Numbered from the stretch's first letter, positions 33,825-42,489 are shown. The stretch is DNA of 64,000 nucleotides from Lewinellaceae bacterium (GCA_020636025.1 JACJYQ010000007.1:248001-312000), one strand, 5' to 3'. Numbers and translations: made by a program. Notes: generated from the letters alone by a model not told the origin.

Positions 33825-34957
33825 CCCAACTTTTTAAATTCTTGCCAGGCTTTTTCAGCAATTTTGGCGCTCAGATGCTCAATATAGTAGCTGCCGGCAG
33901 CAGGGTCGTTTAATTCATGGAGATTGCTTTCCAGCTTCAATAAATGCTGGACGTTTCTGGCGATCCTTCTGCTGAATGCTTTTGGGTAAGTTGCTACACT
34001 TTCTCTTCCGGAATCATAAGGCAATACAGTAAGACGGTCGACGCCGCCCATGATGGCTGACATGGCCGCAGTAGTACCACTGATCATATTACTGTACAAA
34101 TTGTCGCTGTATGATTCGGAATTAATGCTGGCATGAACTACGGGGGCTTTTAAGGGTATTTCCCAGGCTTTCAGCAGATTGAACCAAAGCAAACGCAAAG
34201 CTCTGAGTTTGGCAATTTCCAAAAAATAACTGTTGCCAACCGGCACTATCAAATGCATAAATCGGGTACTTGTTTCGGGTTTCACACCTCGTTCTGCCAG
34301 TTTTACAATGTATTCATTGACTCTTTTAATCAGAAGTGCTAATGATACAGCTGGATTATCATTGGCTTCCAGCTCAAGAGAAATCAGACTGAAATTCGGA
34401 AAAGAATCAGATGAGAATTCGATCAGGTCTGTCAGATAACGCCAATCAATGATACCGCCCGCTTTAACGGGGTCGAAGTAAAGTGTTCCGTGAAGGCTAT
34501 CGGACTTTTTGTTGCTGAGTTTGAGAATCTGATCAAGCAGGGCAAAAACATTGGCCGGATTTTGAGAAACGCCAGGCCCGCTGAAGTGTAATCCAATAAA
34601 ATCCGGATGAATACCCTCAAAAAGTGCTTCAAATGCAGGGAAGTCCGCTTGTTTGGCAAATACGAATTCCAGCGCTTCTGCGCCACCTTGTAAGGCATCA
34701 AGCGCTTCTTTATTTGCACGTACAGCATCTTCTACCTCAATGGTTTCACAAATTGCCCAACTGGTGTTGCTGCTGGGAGTGGCAATAGGTGCAACGGGGA
34801 AATCATCGGCATGAACAAATGGTGATTGGCTTAAATCCTCGGCAATCTCCCAATTGAAATCCTCCAATTGATCATTTTTGAGGTCATTACGTACCTTATT
34901 CAGCCAGTCGGCTTTACTAACAGGTGGAAATTCTGCAAAAAAATCTTTGTCCGGCAT
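33821..34957 (-). CDS. mutA: Methylmalonyl-CoA mutase small subunit (barrel part only)
   Basis: 378 residues from the ATG at 34957 (the frame starts at 34993 with a hydrophobic, unconserved addition). The sequence matches the TIM-barrel part of the catalytically silent MutA subunit: FPPVSKADWLNKVRNDLK at the start, INSESYSDNLYSNMISGTTA and DRLTVLPYDSGRE in the middle, ELNDPAAGSYYIEHLS and AEKAWQEFKKLG at the end. Classical MutA proteins carry a further, degenerate B12-type domain, missing here. The catalytic subunit gene mutB is not in the window. The partner enzyme interconverts succinyl-CoA and methylmalonyl-CoA. Confidence 0.8.
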   Translation of the reverse strand: MPDKDFFAEFPPVSKADWLNKVRNDLKNDQLEDFNWEIAEDLSQSPFVHADDFPVAPIATPSSNTSWAICETIEVEDAVRANKEALDALQGGAEALEFVFAKQADFPAFEALFEGIHPDFIGLHFSGPGVSQNPANVFALLDQILKLSNKKSDSLHGTLYFDPVKAGGIIDWRYLTDLIEFSSDSFPNFSLISLELEANDNPAVSLALLIKRVNEYIVKLAERGVKPETSTRFMHLIVPVGNSYFLEIAKLRALRLLWFNLLKAWEIPLKAPVVHASINSESYSDNLYSNMISGTTAAMSAIMGGVDRLTVLPYDSGRESVATYPKAFSRRIARNVQHLLKLESNLHELNDPAAGSYYIEHLSAKIAEKAWQEFKKLG

Positions 34958-35054
34958 AGGCAGCAAAATTATAACATCTGATGACGAAGCCAATCATTCG
35001 TTGGGAACAATAATTTGAAGCAAAAATGTCAAACTTTTTTTCATCAGGCCTGTT

Positions 35055-35062
35055 TATCTTTG
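35055..35062 (+). promoter_or_regulatory. -7 element TATCTTTG upstream of iscS
   Basis: Exact TAnnTTTG match 25 bp before the iscS start; only a T-rich run stands in the -33 area. It probably drives iscS, the small ORF, iscU and iscA together. Confidence 0.5.
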
Positions 35063-35087
35063 CAATTGATTAAATCTAAATAAAATT

Positions 35088-36308
35088 ATGAATAAGCACC
35101 GTCTGATATATTTGGACAACAATGCAACCACCCCTTGTGATCCCCGGGTAGTAGAGGCAATGGTTCCCTATTTCTTTGAAAAACACGGGAATGCCGCGAG
35201 CCGCAGCCACCAGTTTGGATGGGAAGCCGAAGATGCAGTTGATTATGCAAGAGAGCAAATTGCGCAATTGTTGGATGTAGATGACAAGGAGGTAATCTTT
35301 ACTTCCGGTGCTACTGAAAGTAATAACCTGGCCATCAAAGGCGTATTCGAAATGTACGCCAGAAAAGGCAATCACATCATAACCGTTGAAACCGAGCATA
35401 AAGCGGTACTAGACACTTGTAAGCACCTGGAAAAAGCCGGTGCGGAAATTACCTATTTAAAGGTGCAGGAAGATGGACTGGTTTCGCTGACCGATCTGGA
35501 GGCAGCCATTAAGCCGAATACAATTCTTGTATCGATTATGTGGGCCAACAACGAAACAGGGGTTATACAACCCATGCGGGAAATTGCTACCATTTGCGAG
35601 AAGCACGGAGTTCTTTTTCACTCGGATGCTACACAGGCTGTAGGAAAGATCAAAACACACCCCAGGGAAGTTGGCATACACCTTATGTCCTTCTCCGCAC
35701 ATAAAATGTACGGTCCAAAAGGAGTAGGTGGTTTGTATGTTAGTCGCAAGAATCCGAGGGTGAAAGTAACCGCACAGATTGATGGTGGTGGTCACGAAAG
35801 AGGAATGCGTTCCGGCACGCTGAACGTACCCGGAATTGTGGGTTTCGGCAAAGCAGCTGAAATTGCCCGCAAGGAAATGGATCAGGATGCCGAACGTTTG
35901 AGCAAGCTCCGCGACCGTTTGCAGGCAGAATTGACAAAACTGGAAGAAACAAAAGTGAATGGAAACGAAGGAAGCCGCATGCCGCATGTGACCAATATTT
36001 CATTCAAACATGTGGAAGGGGAGGGTCTTATGATGACTTTTAACCAAAACATAGCAGTTTCATCTGGTTCAGCCTGTACATCGGCCTCTCTGGAACCATC
36101 CTACGTGTTGGTAGGCATGGGGTTAGGCGATGATCTGGCACATTCAAGCATACGTTTCTCACTTGGCCGTTTTACCACGGAAGAAGATGTAGAAGACGCA
36201 ATCAAACTGGTTAGCACCGGTGTAAATCACATGCGCGACCTGTCGCCAATATGGGAAATGTATAAAGATGGAGTCGACCTTTCAAAAATTGAATGGGCCG
36301 CTCACTAA
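35088..36308 (+). CDS. iscS: Cysteine desulfurase IscS
   Basis: 406 residues. This PLP enzyme takes sulfur from cysteine to an enzyme persulfide for Fe-S cluster assembly. Visible: YLDNNATTPCDPRV at the N-terminus, FTSGATESNN (71-80), PLP lysine K206 in SFSAHKMYGPKG, and the persulfide Cys C330 in SSGSACTSASLEPSYVL, in the long flexible loop typical of group I desulfurases. It is followed by iscU and iscA on the same strand, which confirms the assignment. There is no iscR, hscA/B or fdx in the cluster. Confidence 0.95.
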   Translation: MNKHRLIYLDNNATTPCDPRVVEAMVPYFFEKHGNAASRSHQFGWEAEDAVDYAREQIAQLLDVDDKEVIFTSGATESNNLAIKGVFEMYARKGNHIITVETEHKAVLDTCKHLEKAGAEITYLKVQEDGLVSLTDLEAAIKPNTILVSIMWANNETGVIQPMREIATICEKHGVLFHSDATQAVGKIKTHPREVGIHLMSFSAHKMYGPKGVGGLYVSRKNPRVKVTAQIDGGGHERGMRSGTLNVPGIVGFGKAAEIARKEMDQDAERLSKLRDRLQAELTKLEETKVNGNEGSRMPHVTNISFKHVEGEGLMMTFNQNIAVSSGSACTSASLEPSYVLVGMGLGDDLAHSSIRFSLGRFTTEEDVEDAIKLVSTGVNHMRDLSPIWEMYKDGVDLSKIEWAAH

Positions 36309-36326
36309 ACAATAATCATTAGAGAA

Positions 36327-36425
36327 ATGCCAATACAAAGTCCACCCGATCCTTTTAATAAATTGCTTTACCGCATTTATTACACGGTCAAAGGCTTTTA
36401 TTACAGCATTTTCAACAAAAAATAA
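36327..36425 (+). CDS. Possible 32-residue small protein between iscS and iscU
   Basis: An ATG at 36327 opens a 32-codon frame (MPIQSPPDPFNKLLYRIYYT, then VKGFYYSIFNKK) that fills the gap between iscS and iscU and ends 14 bp before iscU. It is basic, aromatic and weakly amphipathic, with AGAG 6 bp before the ATG. I do not recognise it. It may be a genuine small peptide or chance; its position inside the operon is the main support. Confidence 0.35.
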   Translation: MPIQSPPDPFNKLLYRIYYTVKGFYYSIFNKK

Positions 36426-36439
36426 ATCTCTGTATTAAC

Positions 36440-36844
36440 ATGGCATATTCAGAAAAAGTGCTCGATCACTTCAAAAACCCAAGGAATGTGGGTGTTTTGG
36501 ATAAAGATTCAAAAAATGTTGGCACCGGCCTGGTTGGGGCTCCCGAATGTGGGGACGTTATGCGTCTTCAAATAGAAGTAGATGAGTCTACAGGAACCAT
36601 TCGCGACGCGAAGTTTAAAACCTTTGGTTGTGGCTCGGCCATCGCCTCCTCTTCACTTGCTACCGAATGGTTAAAAGGCAAAAGCCTGGATGATGCTGCC
36701 GGCATAGATAACATGGATATAGTGGAAGAACTGGCATTGCCGCCGGTGAAAATTCACTGTTCTGTACTGGCAGAAGATGCCATTAAAGCAGCCATTAGCG
36801 ATTATCGCAAGAAAAACGGTATTGCGGAAACAACTACTGCTTAA
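36440..36844 (+). CDS. iscU: Fe-S cluster scaffold protein IscU
   Basis: 134 residues, the usual length. It receives sulfur from IscS and assembles [2Fe-2S] clusters. The three cluster Cys are present: C37 (GAPECGDV), C64 (TFGCGSAIASSS) and C107 (PPVKIHCSVL, an LPPVK-type HscA-binding motif precedes). It lies between iscS and iscA in one probable operon. Confidence 0.96.
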   Translation: MAYSEKVLDHFKNPRNVGVLDKDSKNVGTGLVGAPECGDVMRLQIEVDESTGTIRDAKFKTFGCGSAIASSSLATEWLKGKSLDDAAGIDNMDIVEELALPPVKIHCSVLAEDAIKAAISDYRKKNGIAETTTA

Positions 36845-36879
36845 ACACCTTTCCGCATACCGTCAATTATTGAAAAACA

Positions 36880-37206
36880 ATGATTTACGTATCAGATAAC
36901 GCCAAGCAAAAAATAGAAGAAATCAAGCAATCAGGAAAGATTGCAGAAGACTTCTTTATTCGGGTTAGCGTCACCTCCGGCGGCTGCTCGGGCTTGTCGT
37001 ATAAAATGGATTTTGATAACGAGGAGAAGCCAACAGATCAGATTTTTGAGGACAATGGCGTGAAAGTCGTTACCGATTTGAAAAGCTTTTTATACCTCTT
37101 CAATACTACCCTGGAATTTTCCGGCGGCCTGAACGGCAAGGGTTTCACATTCAACAATCCCAATGCTACCCGCACCTGCGGATGTGGCGAAAGCTTCGCC
37201 GTCTAA
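36880..37206 (+). CDS. iscA: A-type Fe-S carrier (IscA/HesB family)
   Basis: 108 residues. The three conserved Cys of A-type carriers are C36 (TSGGCSGLSY), C100 and C102 (TRTCGCGESF). It passes Fe-S clusters from the scaffold to target proteins. It is the last gene of the isc cluster, starting 35 bp after iscU, and is followed by a long AT-rich hairpin. Confidence 0.94.
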   Translation: MIYVSDNAKQKIEEIKQSGKIAEDFFIRVSVTSGGCSGLSYKMDFDNEEKPTDQIFEDNGVKVVTDLKSFLYLFNTTLEFSGGLNGKGFTFNNPNATRTCGCGESFAV

Positions 37207-37212
37207 GCATTC

Positions 37213-37274
37213 AATTATGAATTATTAATTATGAATTATTTTCATTCATAACTCATAATTAATAATTCATAATT
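37213..37274. terminator. AT-rich 21-bp inverted repeat between iscA and panD
   Basis: AATTATGAATTATTAATTATG (37213-37233, one base over a 20-mer core) and its exact complement at 37254-37274. Its place between convergent genes suggests a bidirectional terminator; such ATTATTAATT repeats are common spacer sequences in Bacteroidota. Confidence 0.6.
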
Positions 37275-37276
37275 TC

Positions 37277-37630
37277 TCAACTTTTTACCAATTTGTTGTT
37301 TTCGTCAGGGAAGACGGCAATGGGCTTGAAAATCTTTGCTTCTTCTGGTGTGAGATATGCGTAAGAGATGATGATGACGATGTCACCAACCTGTACTCTG
37401 CGGGCTGCTGCGCCATTCAGGCAAATGACACCGCTACCTCTTTCTCCTCTTATAGTGTAGGTTTCAATCCGCTCACCATTGTTGTTGTTCACAATTTGCA
37501 CCTTCTCTCCTTCCAGAATATTCGCAGCATCCAACAAGTCCTCATCAATGGTGATGCTGCCTATGTAATTCAGATCGGCCTGGGTGACCTTAACCCGGTG
37601 TATTTTACTCTTAAAAACTTCGATAAACAT
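37277..37630 (-). CDS. panD: Aspartate 1-decarboxylase proenzyme
   Basis: 117 residues. PanD makes beta-alanine for pantothenate and coenzyme A. It self-cleaves at G24-S25 (YIGSITID), the Ser becoming the pyruvoyl cofactor. Other signatures: SKIHRVKVTQADL at the start, LNGAAARRVQVGD and IIISYAYL. The length is normal for the family. No other pan genes are nearby. A minus-strand TACCTTTG box at 37704-37711 may be its -7 element. Confidence 0.95.
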   Translation of the reverse strand: MFIEVFKSKIHRVKVTQADLNYIGSITIDEDLLDAANILEGEKVQIVNNNNGERIETYTIRGERGSGVICLNGAAARRVQVGDIVIIISYAYLTPEEAKIFKPIAVFPDENNKLVKS

Positions 37631-37703
37631 GATTTACTCCTTCTTTCAATTTCAGGGAATACCTGAATTGCCTGAAATAAACAGCCTGAAAAGCTATTTG
37701 TTG

Positions 37704-37711
37704 CAAAGGTA
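37704..37711 (-). promoter_or_regulatory. -7 element TACCTTTG upstream of panD
   Basis: Exact TAnnTTTG match on the minus strand, 73 bp before the panD start, within the 364-bp divergent region 37631-37994. No matching -33 box is visible. Confidence 0.4.
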
Positions 37712-37921
37712 GCTGCTTCTCCGGATTCTGCCGTATGAGTTACTCCCTGAATCAGTAGATTCATTTTATCCTGGGTAGGATACTTGGAATCGATCCTGGA
37801 GCTTGATTGGATCGAAATCCTTATTCAACCCCGAATCAAGTTTGTTACTAATCAATTCATATCAATCACAGTTATCGCACTAATCAAAGTAATCACAGTA
37901 AAATTTACTTATCATTTCAAC

Positions 37922-37929
37922 TACCTTTG
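37922..37929 (+). promoter_or_regulatory. -7 element TACCTTTG upstream of asnS
   Basis: Exact TAnnTTTG match 65 bp before the asnS start. The rest of 37712-37921 holds AT-rich sequence with repeated ATCA(A/C) words and no ORF. Confidence 0.45.
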
Positions 37930-37994
37930 CGGCTCTTTTTGGAACCCGAAAATTGAATCGCGGGTTGAACTGTCAAACAATTTTTAATAGATCC

Positions 37995-39443
37995 ATGCAG
38001 CGTTTAAAAATCGCCGAAATACTTCGTACCGAACCGGTTAATACTTCTGTTTTAGTGAAAGGGTGGGTAAAAGCCTTCCGAAACAATCAGTTTATTGCAC
38101 TTAATGATGGCTCCACAGCCAGTAATTTACAAGTGGTTATTGATCTTGAAAACGCTGATCCAGCCATTGTAGATCGTATTAAATTCGGGGCTGCTATTGG
38201 TGCGACAGGCATACTGGTTGAAAGTCAGGGTAAAGGTCAGACAGTGGAAGTTAAGGCCGAGAGCATTGAAATTTACGGTGATTGTAACCTCGATGAGTTC
38301 CCATTACAGCCTAAACGTCAATCTCTGGAGTTCTTGAGAGAAAACGCGCATTTGCGCTTTAGGACAAACACTTTTAGCGCTGTTTTTCGCATTCGTCATG
38401 CATTGGCGTTTGCAGTACATAAGTTCTTCAATGACAGAGGTTTTTATTACCTGCATACGCCTGTGATCACGGCAAGCGATGCTGAAGGCGCTGGAGAGAT
38501 GTTCCGGGTGACAACGCTTCCATTGGAAAATCCACCGCGTACTGAACAGGGTGAAATTGATTTTTCAGAGGACTTTTTTGGTCGATCAACCAACCTTACC
38601 GTTTCCGGACAACTGGAGGCGGAACTTGGCGCGCTTGCCTTGGGTGATGTGTACACCTTTGGTCCGACATTCCGGGCCGAAAACTCCAATACCACCCGTC
38701 ACCTGGCCGAGTTTTGGATGATTGAGCCTGAAGTCGCCTTTTGCGATTTGACAGATAACATGAATCTCGCGGAGGATATGCTTCAGTATGTGATAAAGTA
38801 CATTCTGGAAAACTGCGCAGCAGATCTCAAGATACTGGAAGACAGATTGCTGGAAGAGGAAAAGTCCAAGCCGCAGGATCAGCGAAGTGAGTTGTCACTC
38901 ACCGAAAAGCTGCATTTTGTAACGGAAAACAAGTTTGAGCGACTCACGTACACCGAGGCAATTCAGATTCTGAAGGATTCTAAACCTAATAAAAAAGGCA
39001 AATTCCAATTCCCGGTAGAAGGCTGGGGAACCGACTTGCAAAGCGAACACGAACGTTATCTCGTAGAAAAGCACTTTAAGAAGCCGGTTGTTCTTACCAA
39101 TTACCCAGCTGCTATAAAGGCCTTTTATATGCGCCAGGATGAACCATTGGAAGGTGTCCCAGGGCCAACAGTAGCCGCCATGGACATTCTTTTCCCCGGG
39201 ATTGGCGAAATTGTAGGTGGATCGCAGCGTGAGGAAAGGCTGGACAAGTTGAAACAACGTATGCACGAGATGGATATTCCGGAAAAAGAGCTATTCTGGT
39301 ATCTGGATACCCGCCGATTTGGTACATGTCCACACGCCGGCTTTGGCCTTGGTTTTGAAAGGTTGGTGCAGTTTGTAACGGGTATGACCAATATTCGGGA
39401 TGTCATTGCTTTCCCTCGTTACCCGGGCAGCGCGGAGTTTTGA
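37995..39443 (+). CDS. asnS: Asparaginyl-tRNA synthetase
   Basis: 482 residues from ATG 37995 (an in-frame ATG at 37953 would lie too near the promoter). An N-terminal OB-fold binds the anticodon (VLVKGWVKAFRNNQFIALND). Class II motifs: motif 2 FGPTFRAENSNTTRHLAEF, where ENSNT favours AsnRS over AspRS, and motif 3 GFGLGFERLVQFVTG. It charges tRNA-Asn, whose gene with its unusual array is at 60.4-61.5 kb. Confidence 0.95.
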   Translation: MQRLKIAEILRTEPVNTSVLVKGWVKAFRNNQFIALNDGSTASNLQVVIDLENADPAIVDRIKFGAAIGATGILVESQGKGQTVEVKAESIEIYGDCNLDEFPLQPKRQSLEFLRENAHLRFRTNTFSAVFRIRHALAFAVHKFFNDRGFYYLHTPVITASDAEGAGEMFRVTTLPLENPPRTEQGEIDFSEDFFGRSTNLTVSGQLEAELGALALGDVYTFGPTFRAENSNTTRHLAEFWMIEPEVAFCDLTDNMNLAEDMLQYVIKYILENCAADLKILEDRLLEEEKSKPQDQRSELSLTEKLHFVTENKFERLTYTEAIQILKDSKPNKKGKFQFPVEGWGTDLQSEHERYLVEKHFKKPVVLTNYPAAIKAFYMRQDEPLEGVPGPTVAAMDILFPGIGEIVGGSQREERLDKLKQRMHEMDIPEKELFWYLDTRRFGTCPHAGFGLGFERLVQFVTGMTNIRDVIAFPRYPGSAEF

Positions 39444-39838
39444 TCACAGATTTTTATTTGATTTCGCGGATTACACTGATTTTTTTAGAGGTTTAAGGCT
39501 AATTTATTGGAGATGTTAGCAGAGGGTATGTCTTCGCTTTTGTTAATATGAATGGGTGAATTTCCATCAAATCTGTAACGCATTCAGGTTTGGTGTTCCT
39601 TGATAGTGTATAAATCACCCTTAATCGCAGCTTTTTTGCAGGAAATCAAAAGAAATTCGGGAAAATACTTGCGTTGTATGTTAAGATTGCCTTAATTTTG
39701 TACCTGCTTTCGTTATTAATCCGCTTTTTGAACGCTCTCAGTGTCAGGTGGTTTTTCGAATTGCCTGCTCTTTTAAATTTGTCTTCATTACTGTGTTATT
39801 AAGGCCTTTTTGGCCTTGTTTTAACGAAAAAATTGCGA
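39444..39838. other. 395-bp gene-free stretch before the ATPase-domain gene
   Basis: AT-rich, with no ORF of note. The first 45 bp (CACAGATTTTTATTTGATTT, then CGCGGATTACACTGATTTTT) resemble the CAGATTT-type spacer at 49.7 kb. I see no other clear structure. Confidence 0.3.
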
Positions 39839-40246
39839 ATGAGCGACTTGCACACGAATCTTACATTACCCTCAAATCCACAACAAGTTTCTAAAGTCGA
39901 ACCATTTGTACAAGATGTAGCCACACGTTATAACCTTTCACCAGGTATTAAAGGTGATCTCCTAGTTAGCCTTACAGAAGCTGTAACCAATGCAATTTTA
40001 CATGGCAATGGAAGCGACGAAGCCAAGCATGTTTCGATTTCCTGCCAACACGAAAAAGATTCGATATCTGTTTTGGTAAGCGACGAAGGTCCTGGGTTTG
40101 ATCCTGCAGAAGTTCCAGATCCCACATGTCCGGAATTACTCGATTGCTGTGGTGGCCGCGGACTTCTGTTAATGCGTAGATTAAGCGACGAATGTTGCTT
40201 TTCACAAGGTGGCAGAACAGTGCAAATGAAATTCAAAATTTCTTGA
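39839..40246 (+). CDS. RsbW-like ATP-binding protein (anti-sigma factor / serine kinase type)
   Basis: 135 residues from the ATG at 39839. It is a stand-alone GHKL ATPase domain: N-box SLTEAVTNAILHGN, G1 box DEGPGFDP, G2 box GGRGLLLMRRLSD. Such proteins phosphorylate an anti-sigma-factor antagonist or hold a sigma factor in partner-switching regulation. No STAS antagonist, PP2C phosphatase or sigma factor gene is adjacent, so the partner must be elsewhere. A terminator follows. Confidence 0.85.
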   Translation: MSDLHTNLTLPSNPQQVSKVEPFVQDVATRYNLSPGIKGDLLVSLTEAVTNAILHGNGSDEAKHVSISCQHEKDSISVLVSDEGPGFDPAEVPDPTCPELLDCCGGRGLLLMRRLSDECCFSQGGRTVQMKFKIS

Positions 40247-40264
40247 TTATTACTTAATTTGATC

Positions 40265-40305
40265 AACGAAGCTCCGGAGGAAGTACCTTCGGAGCTTCGT
40301 TTTTT
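40265..40305 (+). terminator. Intrinsic terminator
   Basis: ACGAAGCTCCG / CGGAGCTTCGT hairpin with a 13-nt loop followed by TTTTTT; it ends transcription after the RsbW-like gene and before ybeY. Confidence 0.85.
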
Positions 40306-40330
40306 ATAGTACCTGCTTACAGCATCCACT

Positions 40331-40786
40331 ATGGAATTTCCTTTATTTCCAGAAGAATCAACAGAGCCCACAGTGTCCTTCTATTGTGAGGACGTGGAGC
40401 TTGAGTTGCCTCAAGAAGTTGATTTGGCCAACTGGCTATTGACCATCCCAAAGACAGAAAACAAGTCCTGTACGGAGGTGAATTTTATTTTTTGTTCGGA
40501 CGAGCGTCTGAGGGAAATCAATATTGAATACCTGGACCACGATTACTTTACCGATGTGATTACGTTTCCATATTCTGAGGAACCTGTTTCAGGAGATGTT
40601 TTCATCAGTACTGATCGGGTGAAGGAGAATGCCGGTGATAATGGCGTAACATTTGAAATTGAGCTTTGCCGTGTTATGGCACATGGTATGCTGCACCTGT
40701 CAGGGTATGACGATAAATCACCCGAAAAAAAGCTGGAAATGACCGCCAGGGAAGATTTTTATCTTCGCTCCTGTCCGGTTTTTTAG
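40331..40786 (+). CDS. ybeY: Endoribonuclease / rRNA maturation factor YbeY
   Basis: 151 residues. A zinc-dependent RNase acting in 16S rRNA maturation and ribosome quality control. It carries DYFTDVITFPYSEEP and the metal motif HGMLHLSGYDDKSPEKK. The third metal ligand of the usual HGxLHLxGYDH pattern is Asp here rather than His, a pattern I recall from other Bacteroidota members. Length fits. Confidence 0.92.
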   Translation: MEFPLFPEESTEPTVSFYCEDVELELPQEVDLANWLLTIPKTENKSCTEVNFIFCSDERLREINIEYLDHDYFTDVITFPYSEEPVSGDVFISTDRVKENAGDNGVTFEIELCRVMAHGMLHLSGYDDKSPEKKLEMTAREDFYLRSCPVF

Positions 40787-40908
40787 GGCTGAGTGTGCTT
40801 ATGCCTGCCTGACAGATTATATTTGTGGTATTGAGTCTAAGGTGTCATCGGATATTTGATGAGGCTATTTTAACAACCAAGACTTCCAGACCGATAAAAT
40901 TGAAAATC

Positions 40909-41595
40909 ATGAAAATCAAAGTATTTTTTGTTCTGTTTTGCTCAGTATTCTTCATTTCGGGCCTTTATGCCCAATGGAACGTTGTACAAGAAACGCAGCG
41001 TCTGATGTCCTTTGGCAGTCGACCTTGTTTCCGCATGGAATTCTCGGGAACAGATACCAAAGTGATTGAAGGCGTTTGGCGCGACTTTGCCAAGAAAAAT
41101 TACAACGCCAAGCTCAAAAAGAAGAAAGGGGAATGGTATGCAACCAAGGTTCAAAGCTCATTTATGGGTAGCAATGAATTTTCCATTTATTCAACTGTAG
41201 AAAGTGAAGGCAGTAAAAACTCCCTGAATGTATGGGTGGATGCCGGCGCTTACTTTCTGAGTTCACGTGACAATTCGAGTCGTGCGGAGGAAATGATGCG
41301 CTCACTCCGCCAGTGCTATTATGACATTCGCAGGGCAGCCATACAAGATGACCTGGATGACGAAGAAAAGAAGCTCAAAGACCTTGAAAACAAACAAAAG
41401 AAACTGGTCAGGGAAAATGAGTCGTTGCACAAAGACATTGAAAACTGGAAATCAAGGATCCAGAAAGCTGAACAGGATCTGGTAAACAATGTGCAGGATC
41501 AGGAAACAAACCTGGTTGATCAGGATGCCCAAAAGCGGATCATTGAGGAAGTAAAGCAGCGATTGAATAATGTGGAGAATGAGACAGGGAATTGA
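40909..41595 (+). CDS. Secreted protein with C-terminal coiled coil, function unknown
   Basis: 228 residues from ATG 40909, chosen because it begins the signal peptide (KVFFVLFCSVFFISGLYAQ); the frame continues back to 40825 without homology. Residues 20-145 form an unrecognised domain (FGSRPCFRMEFSGTDTKVIE, then FAKKNYNAKLKKKKGEWYAT). Residues 150-226 are a long charged coiled coil (DEEKKLKDLENKQKKL and onward). Probably periplasmic or lipid-free envelope protein. Confidence 0.65.
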   Translation: MKIKVFFVLFCSVFFISGLYAQWNVVQETQRLMSFGSRPCFRMEFSGTDTKVIEGVWRDFAKKNYNAKLKKKKGEWYATKVQSSFMGSNEFSIYSTVESEGSKNSLNVWVDAGAYFLSSRDNSSRAEEMMRSLRQCYYDIRRAAIQDDLDDEEKKLKDLENKQKKLVRENESLHKDIENWKSRIQKAEQDLVNNVQDQETNLVDQDAQKRIIEEVKQRLNNVENETGN

Positions 41596-41651
41596 AGGTA
41601 GTGCTAAGCATGATTGTTTAGGGTTAAGACGGTAGATGATTTTCGGTCGAA

Positions 41652-41684
41652 AAATCTTCCAGGTCTTCAAGACCTGGAAGATTT
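41652..41684. repeat. 33-bp perfect palindrome (REP-like)
   Basis: AAATCTTCCAGGTCTT, one C, and the exact complement AAGACCTGGAAGATTT. It touches the upstream edge of a RAYT transposase remnant, which suggests a REP-type sequence mobilised by such enzymes. Confidence 0.7.
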
Positions 41685-41694
41685 AGTTACGCGC

Positions 41695-42084
41695 GGCGAT
41701 AATATCGCTGTAGAAAAGGCCATCAGTAATACCGTCTCCAACCAGTTTCGCCTTTTCTTTTTGTCATACGCCAAGGCAATTAACAAACAAGAAGGGAGGG
41801 TAGGCAGCCTTTTCCAGAAAAATTTTAAACGCCTTCATGTGTCTGGTCTTCAGCATTGTAAGACAGTCGTTCAATACATTCACTCAAATCCACAGTTGCA
41901 TGATTTGTGCGGGGATTTCAGTGATTGGAAAGATAGTTCCTACCTATCCCTCCTTTCAAATCACGAAACTTTATTGCAGAGAGAAGCAATTTTAAATTGG
42001 TTCTGTGGCAAAGAGGCTTTTCAAAAGGCACATAAAGACTATATGATTAGAAAAGGAGCCTTGGATTTCGTTATTGAGGAATAG
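41695..42084 (+). pseudogene. C-terminal remnant of a REP-associated tyrosine transposase (RAYT / Y1)
   Basis: About 130 residues match the C-terminal half of Y1-type transposases: QFRLFFLSYAKAINKQEGRV, then GSLFQKNFKR, VVQYIHSNPQ, SDWKDSSY and NWFCGKEAF. The N-terminal half, with the HUH metal motif, is missing, since only 100 bp separate this from the previous gene. The frame runs on upstream to 41614, but that part translates the palindrome. A truncated, inactive gene. Confidence 0.75.
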
Positions 42085-42146
42085 AAGGTGTTGCTTACTT
42101 GAATTATTACCTTTTAAAATGAAATAGCGGGAATCCGATTAGCAAT

Positions 42147-42173
42147 AAAAAAGGCCAGCATGTTATGCTGACC
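42147..42173 (-). terminator. Terminator of tRNA-Lys
   Basis: On the minus strand: GGTCAGCAT-AAC-ATGCTGGCC followed by six T, 9 nt after the tRNA 3' end. Confidence 0.85.
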
Positions 42174-42181
42174 TCTTTCTG

Positions 42182-42254
42182 TGATCCCGATGGGGCTCGA
42201 ACCCATGACCACTTGATTAAAAGTCAAGTGCTCTACCGACTGAGCTACGGAATC
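42182..42254 (-). tRNA. tRNA-Lys (anticodon TTT)
   Basis: 73 nt on the minus strand. Acceptor GATTCCG/CGGGATC, D arm GCTC...GAGC, anticodon stem CTTGA/TCAAG with loop CTTTTAA, T arm ATGGG-TTCGAGC-CCCAT, discriminator A. The CCA end is not encoded. Confidence 0.96.
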
Positions 42255-42447
42255 GGGTGCTTTAAAAAGCGGGTGCAAAGATACTACGACCTAATCCTAA
42301 AAACCAATACCCTGCACAAAAAAATGCCAATGAAAATTTTGATTTCGCCCTAAAAACGCCTTTGCGGGAAAATAAGTTTCGGAATAGCATACCTTTATGG
42401 CACTTTTTGGAAAGAAAATCTGTTAATACGTCACTGCCCGCCAATTC

Positions 42448-42475
42448 ATTATCGTATTAGCTTATTATCAAATTA
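42448..42475. repeat. AT-rich dispersed repeat in front of rbfA
   Basis: ATTATCGTATTAGCTTATTA and TCAAATTA; nearly the same 28 bp occur at 48902-48929, just before the TIR gene. Related words occur at 47521-47569. Confidence 0.5.
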
Positions 42476-42489
42476 TCAAATTACCTAAA

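Noticed and set aside
40331..40786. Inactive YbeY because of a missing third His
   Set aside because: The Asp at that place is, as far as I recall, normal for Bacteroidota YbeY, so I do not treat it as loss of function.
41614..41694. N-terminal part of the transposase frame
   Set aside because: It translates the REP-like palindrome and has no similarity to transposases.
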